From contig OX442417.1 of NCBI GenBank assembly GCA_949361645.1, forward strand, positions 2,919,026 to 2,983,025: DNA of 64,000 nt. The letters are read 5' to 3'. The first letter of the stretch is position 1. Each line of letters starts with the position of its first letter. The translations under genes were made by a program, and so were the position numbers. The notes under the pieces were generated by a model. That model was not told the DNA's origin. It made no database searches and worked only from the letters and a program-made list of their open reading frames with translations. The DNA is from Spongilla lacustris. Its lineage: Eukaryota > Porifera > Demospongiae > Spongillida > Spongillidae. This document shows positions 11,490 to 24,352 of the stretch, one piece after another.

Positions 11490-14400
11490 GCTCAGCTAAA
11501 CAGTTTTCAAACCACCCATACCCTTCCTATAGATCTGTCAACAAGGCATGCAGTGGAAGCACATTCGAACCATTCTGCAGTCACCCTATGCATTCTCTGA
11601 CACTTGATAAAGTCCCAGAAATAACAAAAACACACCAGGGGTCTTCCCCACACATGTCTCACTAGTGGGGACAATTTTCAAATAACCCTATACATGGCTC
11701 AAAAAGGCATGCAGTGGAAACACATTTGCTTCATTCTGCAGTCACCCAATGCCTTGACATTGTCCCAGAAAGTACACCAACTCAACAGTGGTGGATCACT
11801 CACTTGTCTTACTAATGGGGACTGAAATAAACATTTTTATAACCACCCCTACCCTTCCTGTAAATGTGTCAACAAGGCATGCAGTGGAAATACATTTGCT
11901 CCATTCTGCAGTCACCCAATGCATTCTGTGACACTTGACAGTGTCCCAGAAATTACACCAACTCAACATTGGTGTACCACACACATGTTTCACTAGTGGG
12001 GACTCAGCTAAACATTTTTATAATCACCCCTACACTCCCTATACATGTGTCAACATGGCATGCAGTGGAAGCACATTTGCTCCATCTGCAGTCAACCTAC
12101 ACATTCTGTGACACTTGATAGAGTCCCAGAAATTACAAACATACATCAGTGGTGTTCCCCACACATGTCTCATTAGTGGAGACTCAGCTAAACATTTTTC
12201 TAACCACCCCTACCCTTCCTGTAAATGTGTCAACAAGGCATGCAGTGGAAGCACATCTGCAGTCACCTTACGCATTCTGTGACACTTGATAGAGTCCTAG
12301 AAATTACAAAAATACACAAGGGGTGTTTTCCACACATTAAGAACTCAGCTAAACATTTTTCTAACCAACCCTACCCCTCTTGTACATGGCTCAACAAGGC
12401 ATTCAGTGGAAACACATTTGCTACATTCTGCAGTCACCCAATGCAGTCTATGACACTTGACAGTGTCCCAGAAATTACACCAACTCAACAGTGGTGTACC
12501 ACACACATGTCTCACTAGTGGGGACTCAGCTAAACATTTCTCTAACCACCCCTACCCTCCCTATACATGTGTCAACAAGGCATGCAGTGGAAGCGCATTC
12601 ACTCCATCTGCAGTCATCCTATGCATTATGTGACACTTGATAGAGTCCCAGAAATTACAAAAATACACCAGGGGTGTTCCCCACAGATTAAGGACTCAGC
12701 TAAACATTTTTCTTACCACCCCTACCCTACCTGTAGATGGCTCAACAAGGCATGCAGTAGAAACATATTTGCTCCAATCTGCAGTCACCCAATGCCTTGA
12801 CACTGTCCCAGAAAGTACACCAACTCAACAGTGGTGTATCACACACTTGTCTTACTAGTGGGGACTCAGCTAAACACTTTTCTAACCACACCTAGCCTTC
12901 CTGTACATGGCTCAACAAGGCATGCAGTGGAAACACATTTGCTCAATTCTGCAGTCACCCTATGCATTCTGTGACACTTGACAGTGTCCCAGAGATTACA
13001 CCAACTCAACAGTGGTGTACCACACACATGTCTCACTAGTGGGGACTCAGCTTAACATTTTTCTAACCACCCCTACCCTTCCTGTAAATGTGTCAACAAG
13101 GCATGCAGTGGAAGCACATTCGCTCCATCTGCAGTCAACCTACGCATTCTGTGACACTTGATAGAGTCCCAGAATTTACAAAAATACACCAGGGGTGTTC
13201 CCCACACATGTCTCACTAGTGGGGACTCAGCTAAACATTTTTCTAACCACCCCTTACCTTCCTGTACATGGCTCAACATGGCATGCAGTGGAAGCACATT
13301 CGCTCCATCTGCAGTCAACCTACGCATTCTGTGACACTTGATAGAGTCCCAGAATTTACAAAAATACACCAGGGGTGTTCCCCACACATGTCTCACTAGT
13401 GGGGACTCAGCTAAACATTTTTCTAACCACCCCTACCCTCCCTATACATGTGTCAACAAGGCATGCAGTGGAAGTGCATTCACTCCATCTGCAGTCATCT
13501 TATGCATTCTGTGACACTTGATAGAGTCCCAGAAATTACAAACATACACCAGGGGTCTTCCCCACACATGTCTCACTAGTGGGGACTCAGCTAAACATTT
13601 TTCTAACCACCCCTACCCTCCCTATACATGTGTCAACAAGGCATGCAGTGGAAGTGCATTCACTCCATCTGCAGTCATCTTATGCATTCTGTGACACTTG
13701 ATAGAGTCCCAGATATTACAAACATACACCAGGGGTCTTCCCCACACATGCCTCACTAGTGTGGACTCAGCTAAACATTTTTCAAACAACCACTACCCTT
13801 CCTGTAAATGTGTCAACAAGGTATGCAGTGGAAGCACATCTGCAGTCACCCAATGCATTATGTGACACTTGACAGTGTCCCAGAAATTACACCAACTCAA
13901 CATTGGTGTACCACACACATGTTTCACTAGTGGGGACTCAGCTAAACATTTTTCTATTCACCCCTACCCTCCCTATACATGTGTCAACATGGCATGCAGT
14001 GGAAGCACATTCGCTCCATCTGCAGTCAACCTATGCATTCTGTACACTTGATAGAGTCCCAGAAATTACAAACATACACCAGGGGTGTTAATCACACATG
14101 TCTCACTAGTGGGGACTCAGCTAAACATTTTTCTAACCAACCCTACCCTTCCTGTAAATGTGTCAACAAGGCATGCAGTGAAAGCACATTCGCTCCATCT
14201 GCAGTCACCTTATGCATTCTGTGACACTTGATAGTGTCCCAGAAATTACAAAAATACACCATAGGTGTTCCCCACACATGTCTCACTAGTGGGGACTCAG
14301 CTAAACATTTTTCTAACCACCCCTAACCTCCCTATACATGTGTCAACAAGGCATGCAGTGGAAGTGCATTCACTCCATCTGCAGTCATCCTATGCATTCT

Positions 14401-15150
14401 GTAACACTTGATAGAGTCCCAGAAATTACAAACATACACCAGGGGTCTTCCCCACACATGTCTCACTAGTGGGGACTCAGCTTAACATTTTTCTAACCAC
14501 CCCTACCCTTCCTGTACATGGCTTAACAAGGTATGTACTGGACACACATTCGCTCCATTCTGCAGTGACTCTATGCATTCTGTGACACTTGATAGTGTCC
14601 CAGAAATTACAAACATACACCAGGGGTGTTCATCACACATGTCTCACTAGTGGGGACTCAGCTAAACATTTTTCTAACCACCCCTAACCTTCCTGTACAT
14701 GGCTCAACAAGGCATCCAGTGGAAACACATTTGCTCCATTCTGCAGTCACCCAATGCATTATGTGACACTTGACAGTGTCCCAGAAATTACACCAACTCA
14801 ACAGTGGTGTACCACACACATGTCTCACTAGTGGGGACTCAGCTAAACATTTTCTAACCACCCCTACCCTCCGTATACATGTGTCAACAAGGTATGCAGT
14901 GGAAGCACATGCGCTCCATCTGCAATCACCCTATGCATTCTGTGACACTTGACAGTGTCCCAGATATTACACCAAAAATACACCATGGGTGTTCCCCACA
15001 CATTTCTCACTAGTGCGGTATCAGCTAAGAATTTTTCTAACCACCCCTACCATTCCTGTAGACATGTCAACAAGGCATACAGTGGAAGCACATTCGCTCC
15101 ATCTGCAGTCACCCTATGCACATTCTGTGACAATGGACACTGTCCTACCT
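11490..15150 (+). repeat. 180-bp satellite array A1, right arm of copy 1
   Basis: Units start with GGGGACTCAGCTAAACATTT and repeat at 13041, 13221, 13401 and 13581, exactly 180 bp apart. Each carries hexamer palindromes ACTAGT, GCATGC and CTGCAG. Two main variants differ around ACACCAACTCAACAGTGG versus AAAATACACCAGGGGTGT. There are about 20 units. Short ORFs on both strands are by-products. Confidence 0.95.
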
Positions 15151-16520
15151 AAGAGATAGAGACCCTCTTATTTCCTTTGATGTCCAGACCATTGGGACCC
15201 CTCTAATGGGAACCCCCTTTAATGTCATTGGGTCATCTCTTAATTAATAATGTGTGCACCATTGGGAGTCTTCTTTGGCTCTTGCTCCGTACCTTAGCGT
15301 GGTGGGACGTTACAGTGCGAGCTGTTTCAGCGAGTTGCATGTTGTTGGGTTGGTTCTGCTCGAAACGACGCTGTTTTCTCTGAATACTGTCTGTAACAGG
15401 AAACGAATGCGCCGTGCGTAGTACGTAGGCTTACATTCGATGCTTACCTATTCGCGTATACCATAGCGTTATTGATGAATCACGTTCTGCTCTACGTGGT
15501 TACATGCACCCGTGTAGCTGCAGTGCTGTACGCGCGTACTTGCCGGATCGATGGATCGAATTGAAATGATGCCCACCGAGTTTGGTTTGTTATTAAAACC
15601 GTTACTGCTGTTACAAACGGCGCGGTATGGCATGATTTGGGTTCTATAAAGATGCTGTGTTTTTAAAGCACTGAAGCACTGCCTGGGAAACAACTTATTT
15701 AACGGCTTGGGGTCATTGATGGTAAAAACACTGGGTTTTACAATATTTGCTCCTGCATCTGCATGGGCCACGATGACTATTCGGATAGGTGAATGCAAAG
15801 TGCCCGCAATATGATGTTGCAGAGATGCAAAGTTTAGGAGGGTGGGGCTGTGTTGTGGCAATGTATCACGTGAATGCGATAATTATTCAATTATGTTCAC
15901 GTGAGGAACTCTCGTTCTCGGACCTAACATTATTTTATATGGATACCGCGCATGCGTAAGCGCTGCCTAACTTCAACAGCTTTAAACTCTGCTTCCAAAA
16001 CACGAATCAATGCAATTGTTAGTTCCACAATTAGAGTATGACTTCCTCTACGGGTCTAATAATTCAAACTCTGCTTTTCCCAAGTCCAATTAACGGAAAT
16101 TAATCAATTCCGTTTTAAACATTTGGCTTCGTTAGGCACCAGGCAAGATGGTAAACTGTTTATTGGCACGATTATTGGATGCTCCTTTGCAAAGATTTAC
16201 CGCGATATTGGTGATTTATATGCTATAGCTTGACTTTGAGCGGGGGTTTTCCCGCAAAAACCTTAGATAAGGTAGATCACGTGATAAGTAATATTAATAG
16301 CTATAAAAATTAATTTTTACACACTCTCTGGGGGTTGTTGCTTGTTGATCAATGCATTGGCATGTATTAAATAAACTTAATAATAACTTTTAATAACTAC
16401 ATATTAATAGCTTTAAGTTAGTCATTGGCATGATTTTTACTTCAAACAGCATAATTTTACAATGTTCAGTTCTGGAGTTATAGCAATTCAAACATTTTGC
16501 GCGACTTTTGGATCACCCTG
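15151..16520 (+). repeat. Terminal block D1, right end of giant element copy 1
   Basis: Unique 1.4-kb sequence from the end of the 180-bp satellite to the terminus, ending in ...GCGCGACTTTTGGATCACCCTG then TA. It is the inverted counterpart of 16745-18150 and is parallel to 30051-31450. D1 differs from the other two at many single sites, whereas those two agree with each other (for example AGGCAAGATGG here, AGGCTAGATGG there). Its inner edge has degenerate 26-bp-satellite-like pieces (CCATTGGGACCCCTCTAATG). A degenerate 130-codon minus frame lies at 15469-15861. Confidence 0.9.
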
Positions 16521-16744
16521 TATATGTCTGGGGATACGATTCAGTACAAAATGTAGTTTCTCGCATTGATAAGCTGATCGCCCTATTTTACTTGTCATTC
16601 TGAGTAGAGCGGATTGAAACCTGTACAAAAAATAAACTAAAAATAGTACCAATGTCACTCGAGTGCACGGTAGGTACCCTAGACGTGCCTTGGACCTCTG
16701 TTCATTGCCGGTTTAAAATCTGTCCCAAATGATAATCATATATA
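16521..16744. other. Host spacer between two head-to-head giant elements
   Basis: 224 bp bounded by TA on both sides. Its left part (ATGTCTGGGGATACGATTCA) matches 33020-33047, and its middle (AAGCTGATCGCCCT, TCATTCTGAGTAGAGCGGAT) matches 33798-33850. It is therefore a related, shorter version of the host repeat seen at 33.0-33.9 kb. Confidence 0.7.
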
Positions 16745-18150
16745 CAGGGTGATCCAAAAGTCGCGCAAAATGTTTGAATTGCTATAACTCCAGAACTGAA
16801 CATTGTAAAATTATGCTGTTTGAAGTAAAAATCATGCCAATGACTAACTTAAAGCTATTAATATGTAGTTATTAAAAGGTATTATTAAGTTTATTTAATA
16901 CATGCCAATGCATTGATCAACAAGCAACAACCCCCAGAGAGTGTGTAAAAATTAATTTTTATAGCTATTAATATTACTTATCACGTGATCTACCTTATCT
17001 AAGGTTTTTGCGGGAAAACCCCCGCTCAAAGTCAAGCTATAGCATATAAATCACCAATATCGCGGTAAATCTATGCAAAGGAGCATCCAATAATCGTGCC
17101 AATAGACAGTTTACCATCTAGCCTGGTGCCTAACGAAGCCAAATGTTTAAAACGGAATTTATTAATTTCCGTTAATTGGACTCGTGAAAAGCAGAGTTTG
17201 AATTATTAGACCCGTAGAGGAAGTCATACTCTAATTGTGGAACTAACAATTGCATTGATTCGTGTTTTGGAAGCAGAGTTTAAAGCTGTTGAAGTTAGGC
17301 AGCGCTTACGCATGCGCGGTATCCATATAAAATAATGTTAGGTCCGAGAACGAGAGTTCCTCACGTGAACATAATTGAATAATGATCGCCTTCACGTGAT
17401 ACATTGCCACAACACAGCCCCACCCTCCTAAACTTTGCATCTCTGCAACATCATATTGCGGGCACTTTGCATTCACCTATCCGAATAGTCATCGTGGCCC
17501 ATGCAGATGCAGGAGCAAATATTGTAAAACCCAGTGTTTTTACCATCAATGACCCCAAGCCGTTAAATAAGTTGTTTCCCAGGCAGTGCTTCAGTGCTTT
17601 AAAAACACAGCATCTTTATAGAACCCAAATCGTGCCATACCGCGCCGTTTGTAACAGCAGTAACGGTTTTAATAACAAACCAAACTCGGTGGGCATCATT
17701 TCAATTCGATCCATCGATCCGGCAGGTACGCGCGTACAGCACTGCAGCTACACGGGTGCATGTAACCACGTAGAGCAGAACGTGATTCATCAAAGACGCT
17801 ATGGTATACGCGAATAGGTAAGCATCGGTTCAGAATGTAAGCCTACGTACTACGCACGGCGCATTCGTTTCCTGTTACAGACAGTATTCAGAGAAAACAG
17901 CGTCGTTTAGAGCAGAACCAACCCAACAACATGCAACTCGCTGAAACAGCTCGCACTGTAACGTCCCACCACGCTAAGGTACATGTACGTGTGCCTCATG
18001 CAGGGGAGCAAGAGCCAAAGAAGACTCCCAATGGTGCACACATTATTAATTAAGAGATGACCCAATGACATTAAAGGGGGTTCCAATGGTTCACCCATTA
18101 GAGGGGTCCCAATGGTCTGGACATCAAAGGAAATAAGAGGGTCTCTATCT
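16745..18150 (-). repeat. Terminal block D2, left end of copy 2
   Basis: Inverted copy of D3 (30051-31450) and D1 (15151-16520). The first 30 bp include the mariner-like CAGGGTGATCCAAAAGT. It contains a 137-codon open frame, a CACGTGAT motif and, at its inner edge, degenerate 26-bp-satellite sequence (GAGGGGTCCCAATGG, 18103-18117). Confidence 0.92.
17386..17817 (+). CDS. Conserved open frame in terminal block D2, function unknown
   Basis: The frame is open from 17386 to a stop at 17815-17817, but it has no ATG; the first plausible alternative start is TTG at 17404. The 137-codon product is identical to that in D3 (30378-30791), and D1 has a slightly degenerate version. I recognise no domain. 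AATAGGTAAGC at its end resembles a splice donor, so this could be an exon rather than a whole gene. Conservation may simply reflect arm homogenisation, so coding status is doubtful. Confidence 0.22.
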   Translation, partial: SPSRDTLPQHSPTLLNFASLQHHIAGTLHSPIRIVIVAHADAGANIVKPSVFTINDPKPLNKLFPRQCFSALKTQHLYRTQIVPYRAVCNSSNGFNNKPNSVGIISIRSIDPAGTRVQHCSYTGACNHVEQNVIHQRRYGIRE

Positions 18151-21100
18151 CTTAGGTAGGACAGTGTCCAGTGTCACAGAATGGGCATAGGGTGACTGCA
18201 GATGGAGCGAATGAGCTTCCACTGCATGCCTTGTTGACATGTCTACAGGAATGGTAGGGGTGATTAGAAAAATTCTTAGCTGATACCTCACTAGTGAGAA
18301 ATGTGTGGGGAACACCCCTGGTGTAATTTCTGGGACTCTATCAAGTGTCACAGAATGCATAGGGTGACTGCAGATGGAGCGCATGTGCTTCCACTGCATA
18401 CCTTGTTGACACATGTATAGGGAGGGTAGGGGTTGTTAGAAAATATTTAGCTGAGTCCCCACTAGTGAGACATGTGTGTGGTACACCACTGTTGAGTTGG
18501 TGTAATTTCTGGGACACTGTCAAGTGCCACATAATGCATTGGGTGACTGCAGATTAGCTTCCACTGCATGCCTTGTTGACACATTTACAGGAAGGGTAGG
18601 GGTGGTTAGAAAAATGTTAAACTGAGTCCCCACTAGTGAGACATGTGTGGGGAAGACCCCTGGTGTATTTTTGTAAATTCTGGGACACTATCAAGTTAGA
18701 GTGACTGCAGAATGGAGCGAATTGTGTCCAGTGCATACATTGTTAAGCCATGTACAGGAAGGGTAGGGGTGGTTAGAAAAATGTTTAGCTGAGTCCCCAC
18801 TAGTGAGACATGTGTGGGGAAGACCCCTGGTGTGTTTTTGTAAATCGTGGGACTCTATCAAGTGTCACAGAATGCATAGGATGACTGCAGATGTGCTTCC
18901 ACTGCATGCCTTGTTGACACATTTACAGGAAGGGTTAGGGGTGAATAGAAAAATGTTAAGCTGAGTCCCCACTAGTGAGACATGTGTGATTAACACCCCT
19001 GGTGTATGTTTGTAATTTCTGGGACTTTATCAAGTGTCACAGAATGCATAGGTTGACTGCAGATGGAGCGAATGTGCTTCCACTGCATGCCTTGTTGACA
19101 CATGTATAGGGAGGGTAGGGGTGAATAGAAAAATGTTTAGCTGAGTCCCCACTAGTGAAACATGTGTGTGGTACACCAATGTTGAGTTGGTGTAATTTCT
19201 GGGACACTGTCAAGTGTCACAGAATGCATTGGGTGACTGCAGATGTGCTTCCACTGCATGCCTTGTTGACACATTTACAGGAAGGGTAGTGGTTGTTTGA
19301 AAAATGTTTAGCTGAGTCCACACTAGTGAGACATGTGTGGGGAAGACCCCTGGTGTATTTTTGTAAATTCTGGGACACTGTCAAGTGTCACAGAATGCAT
19401 TGGGTGACTGCAGATGTGCTTCCACTGCATGCCTTGTTGACACATTTACAGGAAGGGTAGTGGTTGTTTGAAAAATGTTTAGCTGAGTCCCCACTAGTGA
19501 GACATGTGAGGGGAAGACCCCTGGTGTATTTTTGTAAATTCTGGGACACTATCAAGTGTCACAGAATGCATAGAGTGACTGCAGAATGGAGTGAATTGTG
19601 TCCAGTGCATACCTTGTTAAGCCATGTACAGGAAGGGTAGGGGTGTACAGGAAGGGTAGGGGTGGTTAGAAAAATGTTTAGCTGAGTCCCCACTAGTGAG
19701 ACATGTGTGGGGAAGACTCCTGGTGTATGTTTGTAATTTCTTGGACTCTATCAAGTGTCACAGAATGCATATGATGACTGCAGATGGAGTGAATGCACGT
19801 CCACTGCATGCCTTGTTGACACATGTATAGGGAGGATAGGGGTGGTTAGAAAATGTTTAGCTGAGTCCCCACTAGTGAGACATGTGTGTGGTACACCACT
19901 GTTGAGTTGGTGTAATTTCTGGGACACTGTCAAGTGCCACATAATGCATTGGGTGACTGCAGAATGGAGCAAATGTATTTCCACTGGATGCCTTGTTGAG
20001 CCATGTACAGGAAGGTTAGGGGGGGTTAGAAAAATGTTTAGTTGAGTCCCCACTAGTGTCACAGAATGCATTGGGTGACTGCAGAATGGAGTGAATGTGT
20101 TTCCACTGCATGCCTTGTTGACACATGTACAGGAAGGGTAGCGGTGGTAAGAAAAATGTTTAGCTGAGTCCTTAATGTGTGGGGAACAGCCATTGTGTAT
20201 TTTTGTAGTTTCTGGGACGCTATCAAGTGTCACAGAATGTATAGGGTGACTGCAGATGTGCTTCCACTGCATACCTTGTTGACACATTTACAGGAAGGGT
20301 AGGGGTGGGTAGAAAAATGTTTAGCTGAGTCCCTACTAGTGAAACATGTGTGGGGAACACAACTGGTGTATTTTTGTAATTTCTGGGACTTTATCAAGTG
20401 TCACAGAATGCATAGGGTGATTGCAGATGAAGTGAATGTGCTTCCACTGCATGCCTTGTTGACACATGTATAGGGAGGGTAGGGGTGGTTGGGAAAATGT
20501 TTAGTTGAGTCCCCACTAGTAATTCAAGTGTGTGATACAACACTGTTAAGTTGGGGTAATTTCTGGGACACTGTGAAGTGTCACAGAATGCATAGGGTAA
20601 TTGCAGGTATACTTCCACTGCATGCCTTGTTGACACATGTACAGGAAGGGTAGGGGTGGTTAAAAAAATGTTTAGTTGAGTCCCCACTAGTAAGACAAGT
20701 GAGTGATACACCACTGTTGAGTTGGTGTACTTTCTGGGACAATGTTAAGGCATTGGGTGACTGCAGAATGGAGGAAATGTGTTTCCACTGCATGCCTTGT
20801 TGAGCCATGTATAGGAAGGGTAGGGGTTGTTTAAAAAATGTTTACCTGAGTCCCCACTAGTGAGACATGTGTGGGGAAGACCCCTGGTGTGTTTTTGTAA
20901 TTTCTGGGACTTTATCAAGTGTCACAGAATGCATCGGATGACTGCAGATGGAGTGAATGCACTTCCACTGCATGCCTTGTTGACACATGTATAGGGAGGG
21001 TAGGGGTGGTTAGAAAAATGTTTAGCTGAGTCTGCACTAGTGAGACATGTGTGTTGTACACCAATGTTGAGTTGGTGTAATTTCTGGAACATTGTCAAGT

Positions 21101-22060
21101 GTCACAGAATGCATTGAGTGACTGCAGATGTTCTTCCACTGCATGCCTTGTTGACACATTTACAGGAAGGGTTAGGGGGGGTTAGAAAAATGTTTAGCTG
21201 AGTCCCCACTAGTGAGACATGTGTGATGAACACCCCTGGTGTATGTTTGTAATTTCTGGGACACTATCAAGTGTCACAGAATGCATAGAGTGACTGCAGA
21301 ATGGAGCGAATGTGTGTCCAGTACATACCTTGTTAAGCCATGTACAGGAAGGGTAGGGGTGGTTAGAAAAATGTTTAGCTGAGTCCCCACTGTGAGACAT
21401 GTGTGGGGAAGACCCCTGGTGTGTTTTTGTAAATTGTGAGACTCTATCAAGTGTCACAGAATGCATAGGATGACTGCAGATGGAGTGATTGCACTTCCAC
21501 TGCATGCCTTGTTGACACATGTATAGGGAGGGTAGGGTTAGTTAGAAAAATGTTTAGCTGAGTCCGCACTAGTGAGACATGTGTATGGTACACCACAGTT
21601 GAGTTGGTGTAATTTCTGGGACACTGTCAAGTGCCACAGAATGCATAGAGTGACTGCAGAATTGAGCAAATGTGTTTCCACTGCATGCCTTGTTGAGCCA
21701 TGTATAGGAAGGGTAGGGGTTGTTTGAAAAATGTTTAGCTGAGTCCCCACTAGTGAGACATGTGTGGGGAAGACCCCTGGTGTGTTTTTGTAGTTTCTGG
21801 GACTTTATCAAGTGTCACAGAATGCATAGGGTGACTGCAGATGGAGCGAATATGCTTCCACTACATGCCTTGTTGACACATGTATAGGAATGGTAGGGGT
21901 TGTTTGAAAAATTCTTAACTGAGTTCTTACTAGTGAGACATGTGTTTGCTACACCCCTGTTGAGTTGGTGTAATTTTTGGGTCACTATCAAGTGTCATAG
22001 AATGCATTGGGTGACTGCAGAATGGAATGAATGTGTTTCCACTGCATGCTTTGTTGACAC
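18151..22060 (-). repeat. 180-bp satellite array A2, left arm of copy 2
   Basis: About 21 units in the minus orientation. From 18151 to about 20590 it mirrors A3 almost exactly; the 178-codon frames at 19751-20287 and 27931-28467 are identical. Beyond that the arms differ in unit order and by about 530 bp in register. The last unit decays at about 22060. Confidence 0.95.
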
Positions 22061-22093
22061 ATTTATATAAAGGGAAAAGTACAGAACCAGTTC

Positions 22094-22349
22094 AGCACTG
22101 CAGCTACACTGGTGCATGTAACCACATAGAGCAGAATATTATTGATCATAGACGGTATGTTGTACATGAACAAGTAATCATCAGTTCAGAATGTAAGCCC
22201 CGCGCATTTGTTTCCTGTTACAGACATTATTCAGAGAAAACAGCGTCACTTCGAGCAGAACCAGCCCAACAACATGCAACTCGCTGAAACAGCTCGCACT
22301 GTAACGTCCCACCACGCTAAGGTACGTGTGCCTCAGGGAAGCAAGGGCC
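22094..22349. repeat. Internal fragment of terminal block D
   Basis: CAGCACTGCAGCTACAC through CCACGCTAAGGTACGTGTG matches 17737-18020 of D2 with substitutions and deletions. It sits between satellite A2 and the 26-bp repeat remnant. The order D fragment then 26-bp repeat repeats the order found at the inner edge of D2, so it records an old internal duplication of part of the arm. Confidence 0.85.
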
Positions 22350-22440
22350 TAATAGGGGTCCCAATGGTGTACACATAAGAGGGGTCCCAATGGTGCACAC
22401 ATAAGAGGGGTCTCAATGGTGCACACATAAGAGGGGTCCT
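22350..22440. repeat. 26-bp satellite remnant in copy 2 (about 3 units)
   Basis: AGGGGTCCCAATGGTGTACACATAAG-type units, followed by the same degenerating border (GTTCATGCACACATTAAAA) that ends the 7.2-kb array of copy 1. It is the unexpanded equivalent of that array. Confidence 0.92.
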
Positions 22441-24352
22441 GTTCATGCACACATTAAAAGTTTTAATGGTGCACACAAAAGGGGGGTCCCACTGTTGTGT
22501 GGTCCCTATAGTGCAAACATTAGAGGGGTCCCAATGGTACACAAAATGGGGTCCCAATGGTGATATACATGTACATTGTAGGTCACTCTGCAAACTAAAT
22601 GAGGGATATCTTTACCCATTCTTACTACCAGCTATGCAGAGAGCTTCCTCTCCATTTGGTCACGTGTCTCTAAATTGCTGCTAAATTGATAGGTAAAAAA
22701 TTTCGCCTTACACTTACAAGTATGTCCCATGTGACACACACTGCCTTTTCTTTCACTACCAGTAAGGTATTTAGATGCCTCACTTGGGACTTCTCATACA
22801 TTTGCACCATTGGTACCCCTCTTATTTGTAATGATTTTGTTATCTTGTAATTTGGCGGTGGAAAAAGTATAAGGTGAGTATGGAGGCAGAGTAGCAGAAC
22901 AGATTGGAGACAGAGAGATGAAGATATTCCTTCCTGTATATTTATACATGAGTGGTTTACATGTGTGTGTATGTGTGTGTTTGTATTTTCTTAAGACTAG
23001 TATTTTGTTTCTACTCAGTCTTCACGCTTCATGTGTGGTGCATGTGCTGGCACAGTTGTTACTTGCAAGCTAAACATTGAGACTTTGGAGAGGTAAATTA
23101 AAAAACAAGACTTCTGGTATAGGTATGTCTCCTCAAGTACATAAGTATGTGTCTGCATGTCTTTATGTTCTCCACACTAGGACCGTGCTTCTTTGGATGA
23201 AGTAACAACTGGAGATACCGATTAATCCTTTCCTACTGCATAATGGAAATTTGTCTTAGTGACATGACTATCTGTTTTTGTTTTGTGTAGTGTATTTATT
23301 GCAAATATCAATGTTTAGAAGCTTGATGTGGTAATATGTATCATGTGTACAAAAAAGCATAGGAGAGTGTGTGTGTGTGTGTGTAGCTATTTCACTATTA
23401 ATCAACTAAACTCATGGTCCAGGAAACAGAACTGCCACCCTCTGTTTTGGAAGCTGAGAGACCTCTTTTCAACTGCCTAAAATAGGTACCTTTCTCTCTA
23501 TCACTGAGGCAGATGACACAGTGGAACCTTTCTGTAACTGAGACTTCTGTGCAACAGAGGAATTACTCCCCACTGCTTGTGCAACCATAGGACCTTTATC
23601 TGTACATATGCATGTTGGACAGAGGAACCTTTCTTTCTGCTTTCATGAATATGTGTGAGATAGGATGGGTAGGAGGATTGTGGGAGGTTGCAGGTGTCAT
23701 AATCAATGCAAATTATTCATAGAGGTCATGGGGAGGTGTTTTAAGCTCCTCCTCTTACTGCACTACTAGACATCAAAGGAATACAGAAACATAACATTCT
23801 GTTTGCTTTCTCATGCTCCTATTGGCCTGCAGGTACATGTGATACAGTTCATAAGGTCAGATACTCCCAAGAAAAAGGCTCTTCTACACCACACACATGC
23901 ACTCCCAAAGGATACATGTAACAGCCAGCAACTCACCATACATCTATCTGTCACCTTTCTACAACTTCATCTCCCTGTCTCCCATCTCCCTATGCTAAGA
24001 AACTACATTTAGGTCTGGTGAGTTATTCTATGCTCCCATGCACGTGACCACACAAGTGTGTGTGCAGTTAAACCTAACCATGTTCTCACAATTACACAAA
24101 TAAAAAAGATAATGTTAAAAATAGACTGAATTTTAAAATCACAGTCTCACATATTTACATGTACATATGCAAACACACACAATAATACATTGACCCTAAT
24201 ACAGATAACATATAAGATAATATGGTACCTATGTTAATATCCTCCATCAGATTGAATACATTTTGATGTAGGACTAAAAAGCAATAAACCTCAATATCAC
24301 GTGCCTGTGAGAAAGTACAGGAAATAAGGATCAATTAGCTGTAGCGCATTTT
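22441..24352. other. Transposase 5' region of copy 2, no gene seen
   Basis: Colinear with 7196-9137. It has a TG microsatellite at about 23367-23383, and no open frame is preserved between the two copies. Confidence 0.6.

Larger units (their letters stand above)
1..16520 (+). mobile_element. Giant Tc1/mariner-type element, copy 1 (left end outside window)
   Basis: The right end is CACCCTG at 16514-16520 followed by TA, and it is the reverse complement of the terminus at 16745. In order it holds a 26-bp satellite, a broken mariner transposase, a 180-bp satellite array and a 1.4-kb terminal block. The same order of the last three parts recurs at 22440-31450. Only the right part is visible; the left arm should lie before position 1. 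The transposase here has lost its C-terminus and its promoter region carries a MITE, so this copy looks non-autonomous. The composite interpretation is an inference from comparison with copy 2. Confidence 0.75.
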
